Assembly: GCA_002415785.1 (NCBI GenBank)
Contig: DIAJ01000009.1
Location: 18,868-31,646 of the forward strand
Direction of reading: 5' to 3'
DNA: 12,779 nucleotides
Source of the DNA: Flavobacteriales bacterium UBA5081
GTDB lineage: Bacteria > Bacteroidota > Bacteroidia > Flavobacteriales_E > Vicingaceae
The notes under the pieces: generated by a model
What the model saw: only the letters and a program-made list of their open reading frames with translations
The model's database searches: none
Told to the model about the DNA's origin: nothing
Program-made: the position numbers and the translations under genes
In this document: positions 1-6,426 of the stretch, in pieces
How the letters are laid out: each line of letters starts with the position of its first letter
Position numbering within the stretch: the stretch's first letter is position 1

Positions 1-32
1 CTTTGGAGATCACTGAAATCATCGCCATTTAG
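1..32 (+). CDS. Possible C-terminal end of an upstream gene (partial)
   Basis: Reading from base 3, the frame gives LEITEIIAI followed by a TAG stop at 30-32. Only ten or so codons are inside the window, so no family can be assigned. The main support is position: a GC-rich terminator-like hairpin starts about 40 bases later, as expected just after a gene end. Another frame stays open to base 192 but runs through repeat sequence. This is a weak call. Confidence 0.22.
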   Translation, partial: LEITEIIAI

Positions 33-70
33 GAGTGGAAGACTGAAATTAGGAAACAGGCCTAGAATTC

Positions 71-124
71 CTGCCCGCCGAAGCACAGGCTCGTGTGAGG
101 CAGGCGGGTTTTGTTTACTTTTTT
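71..124 (+). terminator. GC-rich hairpin with T-rich tail, probable terminator
   Basis: The arms CTGCCCGCC (71-79) and GGCAGGCGGG (99-108) can pair in two registers, CCTGCC/GGCAGG or CCCGCC/GGCGGG. They are followed by TTTTG and a T-rich stretch to 124. In an AT-rich setting this is a good intrinsic-terminator shape, and it would end the upstream gene. GC-rich palindromes of this kind are, as I recall, common dispersed intergenic elements in Bacteroidota, so it may also be a repeat. Confidence 0.5.
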
Positions 125-168
125 CAGTTCTGCTGAGCGCAGTCGAAGTATCAATGGAAAAAAGTAAA
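114..168. repeat. Inverted repeat enclosing a GC-rich core
   Basis: TTTACTTTTTTC (114-125) and GAAAAAAGTAAA (157-168) are perfect 12-bp inverted arms. Between them lies a GC-richer core (131-142) with a small CTGC...GCAG hairpin. From memory, the core matches a sequence often seen between genes in Bacteroidota, which suggests a dispersed non-coding repeat. The left arm overlaps the T-rich tail of the preceding hairpin, so the two may form one element. Confidence 0.55.
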
Positions 169-178
169 GACAGCGTGT

Positions 179-238
179 TAAAAATGAAATAGTTTTGTCA
201 TTCAATAATAAATTTGGGTAAACAAACGGATATTCATA
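179..238 (+). repeat. Left copy of a ~60-bp inverted repeat shared with the right end of the window
   Basis: This stretch aligns with the reverse complement of 12721-12779. The innermost 15 bases (224-238, AAACGGATATTCATA) are identical. Across the whole alignment I count about 49 identical positions, with a few single-base gaps. The two copies face inward, one 146 bases before the YceI gene and the other 13 bases after the last stop. They could be ends of a mobile or rearranged unit, or two copies of a dispersed repeat. The right copy runs into the window edge, so its true outer limit is unknown. Confidence 0.6.
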
Positions 239-258
239 TAAACTTTATAAAACTGCCT

Positions 259-357
259 TAAGTTTGAAGTTAAAAGTTAATTTCTTGCCTCAAAATATTA
301 ACTAAGATGTTGGTCTCTTTTCTATACTCTTTACTCTCTTCTCTATTATCCTTTTTT
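259..357 (+). repeat. Low-complexity leader: AGTTNNA heptamers and pyrimidine-rich tract
   Basis: Three consecutive heptamers, AGTTTGA, AGTTAAA and AGTTAAT (261-281), are followed at about 314-357 by a pyrimidine-rich tract of CTCT/TCTA units ending in a T run. Similar simple-sequence leaders are, to my recollection, frequent in Bacteroidota intergenic DNA. TAAGTTTG at 259-266 matches a -7 box but has no suitably spaced TTG upstream. I see no gene in the interval between 33 and 384. Confidence 0.4.
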
Positions 358-358
358 A

Positions 359-366
359 TACCTTTG
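359..366 (+). promoter_or_regulatory. Candidate -7 box (TACCTTTG) of the YceI-kinase operon
   Basis: TACCTTTG fits the Bacteroidota -7 consensus TAnnTTTG and ends 18 bases before the ATG at 385, which would give a very short leader. No TTG -33 box is present 17-23 bases upstream, where the pyrimidine-rich tract lies. This is therefore half a promoter at best. TAAATTTG (209-216) and TAAGTTTG (259-266) are alternative -7 matches further upstream. Confidence 0.35.
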
Positions 367-384
367 GCTTAGTTAAATTAATCT

Positions 385-930
385 ATGAAAGCACTCCTGA
401 TCTCAATTTTTTTGTTTTTCAACATAAACTTTTTCCAAAAGGATCATATTTACCTTGGAAAGGGGAGTGTAGACTTTTTATCGGAAGCTCCCTTGGAAAC
501 CATTCGAGCGAGAAGCGAGGAGTTAAAAGGTTTATTGGATTTGGAGAAACGAACCTTCGCTTTTAGCATCCGCATAAAGAGCTTTGACGGTTTTAACAGT
601 GCCTTGCAAAAAGAACATTTTAACGAACACTACCTAGAAAGCGACTTGTATCCCAAGGCAACTTTTAGCGGAAATTTAATGGGGGACTTTGATGCTACCT
701 CAGATTTTACAGAATCTTTAGTGGCAAAAGGCAAAATGAACATCCACAACGAAACTCAAATGGTGGTTATTCCTATTGAATTGAGTAAAGAGGGCGATGA
801 TATTACTGCAAGTGCTAGATTTGATGTAGCATTAGCTGACTATAATATTTCTATTCCTAAAATATTGGAAGCCAAGATTTCTCCAATTATTAAAGTAGAT
901 GTAGCATTAAAATTTAAACCCAATGAATAG
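385..930 (+). CDS. YceI-family periplasmic protein (first copy)
   Basis: This 181-residue protein has a hydrophobic N-terminus (about residues 3-17), probably a signal peptide, though no clean cleavage site is visible. The body fits the YceI family (PF04264), a lipocalin-like beta-barrel that binds isoprenoid-type lipids in characterised members. It shows the family pattern of a swelling start (GKGSVDFLSEAPLETI), a central KEHFNEHYLESDLYPKATF block, and a NIHNET strand followed by alternating beta strands. It is clearly related to the protein at 10551-11099: compare HFNEHYLESDLYPKATFSG with HFNEKYMESDQFPKSTFKG. Its 3' end overlaps the sensor kinase start by 8 bases, so the two are translationally coupled. 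Its job in this operon is unknown; an envelope lipid or quinone carrier, or a sensing partner for the kinase, is possible. Confidence 0.88.
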   Translation: MKALLISIFLFFNINFFQKDHIYLGKGSVDFLSEAPLETIRARSEELKGLLDLEKRTFAFSIRIKSFDGFNSALQKEHFNEHYLESDLYPKATFSGNLMGDFDATSDFTESLVAKGKMNIHNETQMVVIPIELSKEGDDITASARFDVALADYNISIPKILEAKISPIIKVDVALKFKPNE

Positions 931-3616
931 GCTTTTATTGCTATTCATTTTTCTGCTTAGTGTCAACTTAGCTTTTACGAAACACATTAAAAAGAGCTTT
1001 GCCTTAAATCAAATAGAAAATCCTAAACAAATCATTCAAGATAGTAGAGGGCAGGTCTATTTATTGTCGGATTATAAAGCCTGTGCTTTTGGAGTAAATG
1101 GCACTGAAAATGTATGCAGGGATTTTGAACAAAAAATTAAAGAGTTAATCATTTTTGAAGGTGAACAGTCTGCACTTGCCGTTGATGATCGATTACAATT
1201 GTATAAAAATAAGCAGTTGCAAAATGAAATCTTCATTGGAGAGTCTATTCAAGCCATTGCCTATTTTGATAAGCACGTTTTTATTGGCACAACGAATGGT
1301 TTGTTATTGAAGTATCATATTCAAAATGAAAAACTAGATACCTTAAAATCTTTTGAGCAAGCTTTTATTAATGATTTATTGGTTGTTGATTCAGTACTTT
1401 GGGTGGCTTATGATCATGGAGTTGCTGTTTTTTCTGCTAAGGATTTTACGGCTTTAACACAAATCAGTCTGCCCAATAAAATTGTAAACAGATTGTTAGA
1501 TGCAGCTGATTATGGAGTGTATGCATTTACTGAGTTTGGCGACATTTATTGGTACGCTGCTAACTATGACTTGCTTGCGCATCGCAAAATGAAGGTAAAA
1601 TTAATTGGAGCGTCATCACATCGTTCAAACAGTTATTTATTAGCTGAAAATGCTTGTTACGAACTGAATGAAGGTTTGAGCCTTGACTTATTGCAGGAAG
1701 GAAGCTTCTCGGCAATTTATGCGCTCAACAATCAATTGCTTTTAGCAGATGAAAACTCCATTCACAGCTTAGATGTAACACAGGAAACAATTACCGCTGT
1801 TCAGGACTGTTTTTCTGTTTTTGCTGAGGATGATGACCTACTTTGGGTGGGAAGTAAAGGAAAGGTGTTCCTATTGGAAGATGATCGCATTAAAATGACC
1901 ATAAATTTGCCGGGTAAGGAGAATAAAAGCAGAAGTGTTTCTTCCATTTACGTTTCTGATCAATATGTTTTTGCAGGTACCATGGGGGAGGGCTTGTTTG
2001 TATTTAACAAATCAGGAGAATTTGAGAAACAACTGCTGATTGAAGAAGATAACAATCAAAAAAACATCATTCAAATGCAATTCAACAATCAAAAGTTGTG
2101 GGTGGCTTATCTTAATGGTGTGATCAGTTTAGATGTTGAGAAATTGCAAGTAATTAGGAATCACTCAGACATCATTGGGAGTAATTATTTATACAGCATT
2201 AAGAGTATTGATGAAGATGAGTTTTTGGCGGGCACTTCCGTACATGGCTTGCTCTATTTTAAGAATAACAAATTAAGGGAGTTACTTGCTGATCGATCGG
2301 TTTTTGCTATTGAAAGAAGTAAGGATGCTTTATATGTTAGCACCGAAAACGATGGCGTTTATCGAATTAGTCCGGCTTCATTAAAAGCAGAGAAAATATC
2401 ACAACAAAACAAAGTGTTTAGCATTCATAGTATTGGAGAACTTCTTTTATTGGCTTCGGAGAACGACCTAAGCCTGTTTGATCCAAAGAGTAATAATAAA
2501 TTTGATTTGCCTGATATTGGCTTGAATAAAATGCAATTTAATTCAACTTACTCAACCGATCAGTTTATTTTTATTGGCTATTCAAATGGAGTACTAAAAA
2601 TAGATAAATCCAAGCTGAAGGCTTTGAGTAATTTGTCTGTTTATTTATTTCAGCCTAAGTTATTTAATGATGAAATTTTAACAGGGAACAATAAGTTTTC
2701 CGCCAAGGAGAACACTTTTACCTTTCATTTTCAAACTTATAATTATTACAGACCTGAAAATACTTTCTACAAGTATCGCTTGCTTGGACTAGATAGCAGT
2801 TGGCAGTTGATTAGCCAAACTTATGTGAATTACTACAATTTGCCCTCCGGGGAGTATACTTTTCAAGTGGCAGCCGGTTATGCGGCAGATTTTATTCCAA
2901 CAGAATACGCCGAATTTCCATTTAAAATTGCACTTCCTTTTTGGAAAAAACCAATTTTTATTATATTGGTTTTTGTGCTGTTAGCAGGATTTGTTTATGC
3001 TTTTATTAAGTGGCGTGAGAGCCAAATTTTGGCTAAGAGTAAGATGGAAAGAGAGCGTTTGCGATTTGAATTTGATCAATTGAAAAATCAAGTCGATCCT
3101 CACTTTTTGTTTAATAGCCTAAACTCAATTATCGACTTGATTGAAGTAGAACCGGAGGTAGCAATTGATGCTGTGGCTAAGCTGTCAAATACCTACCGTT
3201 CAATACTAGAATACGGTAAAATTGATACCGTAGATCTACAAACAGAAATTAAGTTGGCTGAGCAGTACTTTCAAATTCATCAGTTGAGGTATCACGATTT
3301 GATACGTTTAAAAATTGATAACTTAGATGTTGATTTAGGATATCGATTACTTCCTTTATCACTGCAGTTCATAATTGAAAATGCGATAAAGCACAATCAA
3401 ATTGACAAAAAACATCGCTTAACCATAAAAATATACAAAGAGCAAGATTATTTGGTTGTTGAGAATAACATACATGCTAAAAAACAAACGGTTGCTTCAA
3501 CGGCCTTGGGAATTATCAATTTAAAGAAACGCTATGCTCAATTGAGTGCTAAAGAGCTTATCGTATTGAAAAGTGATGACTTATTTATTGTAAAACTTCC
3601 GTTAATCTATGGCTAG
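923..3616 (+). CDS. Membrane sensor histidine kinase, propeller + Y_Y_Y + LytS-type kinase
   Basis: This 897-residue protein has a signal peptide (residues 1-18). A long beta-rich region (about 20-590) shows repeated WVAY/WVGS and FIGTTNGLL, FAGTMGEGLF strands, typical of two-component-regulator propellers. A Y_Y_Y-like domain follows at about 600-668 (YKYRLLGLDSSWQ ... LPSGEYTFQVAAG), then a single membrane helix at about 677-697. The cytoplasmic part is a His_kinase (PF06580)/HATPase pair. The H-box is QVDPHFLFNSLNSI with phosphoacceptor H727, the N-box is IIENAIKHN with N820, and the glycine-box is TALGIINLKKRY with G863. It probably senses an envelope signal and phosphorylates the LytTR regulator encoded directly downstream with an 8-base overlap. 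It lacks the fused AraC regulator seen in hybrid systems, so it is a classical pair. The ligand is unknown, and a link to the neighbouring YceI protein is inference. Confidence 0.93.
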   Translation: MNRLLLLFIFLLSVNLAFTKHIKKSFALNQIENPKQIIQDSRGQVYLLSDYKACAFGVNGTENVCRDFEQKIKELIIFEGEQSALAVDDRLQLYKNKQLQNEIFIGESIQAIAYFDKHVFIGTTNGLLLKYHIQNEKLDTLKSFEQAFINDLLVVDSVLWVAYDHGVAVFSAKDFTALTQISLPNKIVNRLLDAADYGVYAFTEFGDIYWYAANYDLLAHRKMKVKLIGASSHRSNSYLLAENACYELNEGLSLDLLQEGSFSAIYALNNQLLLADENSIHSLDVTQETITAVQDCFSVFAEDDDLLWVGSKGKVFLLEDDRIKMTINLPGKENKSRSVSSIYVSDQYVFAGTMGEGLFVFNKSGEFEKQLLIEEDNNQKNIIQMQFNNQKLWVAYLNGVISLDVEKLQVIRNHSDIIGSNYLYSIKSIDEDEFLAGTSVHGLLYFKNNKLRELLADRSVFAIERSKDALYVSTENDGVYRISPASLKAEKISQQNKVFSIHSIGELLLLASENDLSLFDPKSNNKFDLPDIGLNKMQFNSTYSTDQFIFIGYSNGVLKIDKSKLKALSNLSVYLFQPKLFNDEILTGNNKFSAKENTFTFHFQTYNYYRPENTFYKYRLLGLDSSWQLISQTYVNYYNLPSGEYTFQVAAGYAADFIPTEYAEFPFKIALPFWKKPIFIILVFVLLAGFVYAFIKWRESQILAKSKMERERLRFEFDQLKNQVDPHFLFNSLNSIIDLIEVEPEVAIDAVAKLSNTYRSILEYGKIDTVDLQTEIKLAEQYFQIHQLRYHDLIRLKIDNLDVDLGYRLLPLSLQFIIENAIKHNQIDKKHRLTIKIYKEQDYLVVENNIHAKKQTVASTALGIINLKKRYAQLSAKELIVLKSDDLFIVKLPLIYG

Positions 3617-4367
3617 AGTAATTATTTTAGAAGACGAACCGGCAGCTTTAAACCGCATTAAACGATTGGTATTAAAGCTAAAACCCGAATATGAAATCAT
3701 TGGCGATGCCGATAGCGTTGAGGAAGGTAAAGCCTTGTTAAAAAAACAAACGTTTGATTTAATTATTGCCGACATTCAGTTGTCGGATGGTTTGAGTTTT
3801 GAAGTTTTAGAAACCTTAGAGAAATCTGTTCCAATTATATTTCTTACTGCTTACAATCAATATGCTGTGGATGCTTTTGAATACAACGGCATTCATTATT
3901 TACTAAAGCCCATTGAGGTGGATAAGCTCAACGATGCCTTAAATCGCTTTGAAAGTCATCAGATTAACCAAGCGAAAGTAAAAGATGTGCTTCACTTTTT
4001 TAAAGCCAAGCAAAAGGAGGGAAGCAAGAACATTTTGAGCAAAGTAGGCAACAAAATTCAAGTGATTGATGTAAATGACATTGCCTACGCTTATTTGGAT
4101 AATGGGGTAAATCGAGTAGTTGCTTTTGATGGAAGTACCTATCCGGTAGATTATACCATGGAACAGTTGATGAATAAGTTAAAGTCTAAGCAGTACTTTC
4201 AAATTAACCGGCAAATGTTGGTGAACATTGCTGCGGTGGAAGAAATGAAGAAGTACAGCAGCAGTAGGCTAAAACTGACATTAAAGCCAAAATATGAAGG
4301 AGAAGCTGTGGTTAGCAAAGAGAAAACACCGTTTTTTAAGCAATGGATGGTGGAGACTGATTATTGA
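3609..4367 (+). CDS. LytTR-family response regulator
   Basis: This 252-residue protein has an N-terminal receiver domain (about 1-120) with acidic E8/D9, phosphoacceptor D55 (IIADIQLSDG), T80 (FLTAY) and K100 (LLKPI), so all key residues are present. A LytTR DNA-binding domain (PF04397) follows at about 140-250, with KVGNKIQVIDVNDIAYAYLD, the YFQINRQMLVN strand and a basic C-terminal strand. It acts in the cytoplasm as the partner of the kinase encoded just upstream, overlapping its stop by 8 bases. LytTR proteins bind short direct repeats upstream of target genes. I could not pick out a convincing repeat before 385 or 8924. The six-gene operon starting at 8924 is the most natural target because it carries a second YceI gene (inference). 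Confidence 0.94.
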   Translation: MARVIILEDEPAALNRIKRLVLKLKPEYEIIGDADSVEEGKALLKKQTFDLIIADIQLSDGLSFEVLETLEKSVPIIFLTAYNQYAVDAFEYNGIHYLLKPIEVDKLNDALNRFESHQINQAKVKDVLHFFKAKQKEGSKNILSKVGNKIQVIDVNDIAYAYLDNGVNRVVAFDGSTYPVDYTMEQLMNKLKSKQYFQINRQMLVNIAAVEEMKKYSSSRLKLTLKPKYEGEAVVSKEKTPFFKQWMVETDY

Positions 4368-4452
4368 TTTTCATTTTTATAAAGCTTTTTATTTTTAAAG
4401 TTTTCGTTTGTAGATAATTAATGCTTTAAAATATTTGCTATTATTGAACTCA

Positions 4453-4482
4453 TTGAAACTGTTCAAATTTTTGGTATGTTTG
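4453..4482 (+). promoter_or_regulatory. Candidate Bacteroidota promoter ahead of the accessory block
   Basis: TTG (4453-4455) is separated by exactly 19 bases from TATGTTTG (4475-4482), matching the TTG-N19-TAnnTTTG arrangement of Bacteroidota primary-sigma promoters. Transcription would start near 4489, about 109 bases before the first accessory gene and ahead of the GTTAGGC site at 4577. That layout is like a cassette promoter in an integron. No terminator is obvious between the response regulator stop at 4367 and this point. Confidence 0.5.
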
Positions 4483-4545
4483 AAGTTGAAAATTAGCTAC
4501 TGAATTTCAGAGCGATAAAAAATAATTTTAAACAGACATAAGGTA

Positions 4546-4583
4546 GCTAAAACAGAGGAGTGTGTTTTAGCCAATAGTTAGGC
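4546..4583 (+). other. Hairpin plus GTTAGGC core-like site at the left edge of the cassette region
   Basis: GCTAAAAC (4546-4553) and GTTTTAGC (4564-4571) form a perfect 8-bp stem with a 10-base loop. Five bases later comes GTTAGGC (4577-4583), which fits the integron core-site consensus GTTRRRY. GTTAGGCAAA (4577-4586) is the exact reverse complement of TTTGCCTAAC (6219-6228), 16 bases after the third gene. In an integron array this is where the end of the preceding attC would lie. No good matching left half-site is seen (TTTAAAC near 4527-4533 is weak), so this is at most a partial or degenerate attC. Confidence 0.4.
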
Positions 4584-4597
4584 AAAATTAAAATAAC

Positions 4598-4954
4598 ATG
4601 AAATTAGACGAATTCATTTTTGAATCATTAAAACAAGTAATTGACGGAATTGAAAAAGCTCAAGATTATGCTGAATCAAAAGGCGCCAAAGTAACTGGAA
4701 ATAATTTAGGCTGGGTAGGGTCTAAAGGTGGTGCAGGTATCGTCTTTTTCGATAATTCTTCGAGAGAAGTTGTTGAAAAGATTGATTTTGATGTGGCAGT
4801 TACCACTAAAGAAGGTGATAAAACTAAAGCCGGAGCTGGCTTATTTGTTGGACCGTTTAATATTGGAACAAGTGGACAATTAGAAAATGAAAATGGATCC
4901 ACAAGCAGATTGAAATTTTCTATTCCTCTGCATTTACCAAAGAAAAATAAATGA
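4598..4954 (+). CDS. Small Trypco2-like protein, first gene of a candidate conflict module
   Basis: This 118-residue cytoplasmic protein has no signal peptide. An N-terminal amphipathic helix (LDEFIFESLKQVIDGIEKAQ) is followed by a Gly-rich loop and then a beta-rich part, IDFDVAVTT, a Gly-rich hairpin (AGAGLFVGPFNIGTSG), and a final strand SRLKFSIPLHLP. A helix that begins EFI...L..V..GI..AQ, then an FDVAV strand and a C-terminal 'S-R-(I/L)-K-F-S-(I/V)-P' strand, resembles Trypco2-type small domains. These occur beside trypsin-like, NTPase and other effectors in bacterial conflict systems. The assignment is from pattern memory and is not certain. Its stop overlaps the next start by 4 bases (ATGA), and it begins 15 bases after the GTTAGGC site. 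Confidence 0.75.
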   Translation: MKLDEFIFESLKQVIDGIEKAQDYAESKGAKVTGNNLGWVGSKGGAGIVFFDNSSREVVEKIDFDVAVTTKEGDKTKAGAGLFVGPFNIGTSGQLENENGSTSRLKFSIPLHLPKKNK

Positions 4955-5409
4955 CACTTGCAGGAACAAATGAGGCTGAATTTAATGAAATCATCGAATC
5001 AAAATTTGGTAAAATATTAAATGGAAAAAGAATTTGGAGAGATGAAAACTATAGTGTAGAAATTTCAGTTGATCAAACAATAGAAACAGATGATTATAAC
5101 ATACTAATTGAGATTGATTCAGGTAATTATGCTAAGCTAATAGTTGGTCAATATATCCTTCTGAATGAACTTCTCAATTCTTCAAATAAGAAAACAGTTT
5201 TTATAGTTGTACATTTTTATAATAGAAATGCAAAAAAAACATATAATCCTGAACGAACATCAAGAAATTTAAATCTAGTAAACGATAAATTGCTTTTAAA
5301 CAAAGGCATACCATTTCTTATTTTTAACTACAATACTTTTATTGACTTTATAAATCCTATTAATTCTATTTCAGAATTAAACCATAAAATAAATGACATA
5401 TTGATATGA
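4951..5409 (+). CDS. Uncharacterised protein, possible restriction-endonuclease-like fold
   Basis: This 152-residue soluble protein belongs to no family I recognise with confidence. An N-terminal helix (EAEFNEIIESKFG) is followed by strand pairs (RIWRDENYSVEISVDQ, then NILIEIDSGNYAKLIVGQY), a helix, a hydrophobic strand (KTVFIVVHFYNR) and a last strand (IPFLIFNY). The order helix, strand, strand carrying E-x-D, then GQY helix is compatible with a PD-(D/E)XK nuclease core, with the E and D of IEID as candidate metal ligands. No unambiguous ExK or QxK is visible, so this stays a suggestion. It is coupled by a 4-base overlap to the preceding gene and lies 20 bases before the DUF4365 gene. Confidence 0.72.
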   Translation: MTLAGTNEAEFNEIIESKFGKILNGKRIWRDENYSVEISVDQTIETDDYNILIEIDSGNYAKLIVGQYILLNELLNSSNKKTVFIVVHFYNRNAKKTYNPERTSRNLNLVNDKLLLNKGIPFLIFNYNTFIDFINPINSISELNHKINDILI

Positions 5410-5429
5410 TATTTTAAAACTAAAAATTA

Positions 5430-6203
5430 ATGGCAAAAATATTGACTGCTGCACAACAAATTGGGGATATTGGGGAGCAATTAGTTGGCTATCTATTAAC
5501 ATCTCGTCTTAATATAATTTATCGCCCTATTTCGAAAAGAGATACTGGAATTGATGCAGAGATTGAATTAACAGAATTGCAATCGAATAAAAATTATCAA
5601 GCAACAGGAATTTTTATAAAAGCTCAAGTAAAAGCCTCAGCAAATAAAAAATTTAAAAAAGGTCAATTAGATATTAAATTAAGTAAGAACGATAAAGAGT
5701 ATTTTACAGAAAGCCTAAACCTCCCTGCAATATTGTTTTTTGCAGACTTAAATAACAAAGAGCATGAAGTTTATTGGGCTGAAGTAATTCCAAATAAAAT
5801 CCTTAGCTCTAACAAAGTAACTATTTACGAATCAAATAAATTAGACCTAAATTCTCTTGAAAAATTTAAAAAAATTGAAAGTTTCTATAGAAGTGAAAAG
5901 TTTAGAGATTTACTAATTGACTTATACTCAGAGACTATTAATACCCTAAAATCACATATTGAGAATAATTCAGATAAAGACGAAATTCCTAGATTAATAG
6001 ATGACTTTAATGATGACTTAATTCACATTGATGAAGTTCATAGACTCTCCTATTTGAGAAATCTAAAATCAAAAGATATTCCAGAGTATGAAAACGTATT
6101 TGATGACAGACTAAAGTTCGTTGAAATTAAATCGAATTTAAAGGACGTAATTAATTCAACTTTAAACACTAAGGGGTTATCTAGCTATGATTCATACATA
6201 TAA
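5430..6203 (+). CDS. DUF4365-type protein, putative PD-(D/E)XK nuclease
   Basis: This 257-residue cytoplasmic protein has an N-terminal half (about 8-165) that fits DUF4365 (PF14280). An opening helix GDIGEQLVGYLL carries E16. Then come RDTGIDAEIEL with D42 and E44/E46, and a strand FIKAQVKAS with Q66-x-K68. E...D...QxK is the arrangement of PD-(D/E)XK nucleases. DUF4365 domains are often found with NTPases or in phage-defence neighbourhoods. The C-terminal part (about 170-257) is acidic and helical and resembles nothing I know. It is the last gene of the three-gene module, and its stop is 16 bases before the inverse core site GCCTAAC. The coding sequence is visibly more A-rich than the flanking conserved operons, consistent with horizontal transfer. 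A nucleic-acid-cutting effector role is inference. Confidence 0.82.
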   Translation: MAKILTAAQQIGDIGEQLVGYLLTSRLNIIYRPISKRDTGIDAEIELTELQSNKNYQATGIFIKAQVKASANKKFKKGQLDIKLSKNDKEYFTESLNLPAILFFADLNNKEHEVYWAEVIPNKILSSNKVTIYESNKLDLNSLEKFKKIESFYRSEKFRDLLIDLYSETINTLKSHIENNSDKDEIPRLIDDFNDDLIHIDEVHRLSYLRNLKSKDIPEYENVFDDRLKFVEIKSNLKDVINSTLNTKGLSSYDSYI

Positions 6204-6221
6204 ACATTAAAAAATAACTTT

Positions 6222-6415
6222 GCCTAACACACTGTATAGTGCATTGTGGGTAAGGTAGTTTGGTTAGCTTTTATGCAATTTGATGGTCGCAAAAGCCGAT
6301 TACGGATTTTGCAAAAGGACAAAGTAACAAAACCGCAAAGCGGTTTTTGCTAAGTGCTAAACTTCAAAGTGTATCTTTATCAAAACCCCAACGCGCCATA
6401 CAGTAAACGTTGTAG
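6222..6415 (+). repeat. attC-like self-complementary element
   Basis: The element begins GCCTAAC (fits RYYYAAC) and ends GTTGTAG at the position where an integron core site would pair, though this departs from GTTRRRY. Outer arms 6231-6251 and 6384-6404 pair at 16 of 21 positions plus a wobble, starting with ACTGTAT/ATACAGT. A second stem joins the GTTAGC region (about 6262-6267) with GCTAAAC (about 6356-6362). Two hairpins sit inside: GCAAAAgCCG/CGGaTTTTGC (6289-6312) and AAAACCGC/GCGGTTTT (6329-6347). At 194 bp it is longer than most attC sites. I recall similar long cruciform spacers between single genes in other Bacteroidota. It contains no ORF. An alternative is a structured RNA or terminator. 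Confidence 0.5.
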
Positions 6416-6426
6416 TTAATTAAACT

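Noticed and set aside
1..192. Open + strand frame of about 64 codons from base 1
   Set aside because: It runs through the hairpin and inverted-repeat sequence and looks like translated repeat, not protein. The other frame ending at base 32 fits better with the hairpin position.
4478..4495. Direct repeat with 262-279 (GTTTGAAGTT plus similar bases, 16 of 18 identical)
   Set aside because: Both copies are AT-rich heptamer-like simple sequence. Chance or shared low complexity explains it.
4666..4902. Minus-strand open frame inside the Trypco2-like gene
   Set aside because: Shadow of the + strand gene, which has proper spacing and overlap with its neighbour.
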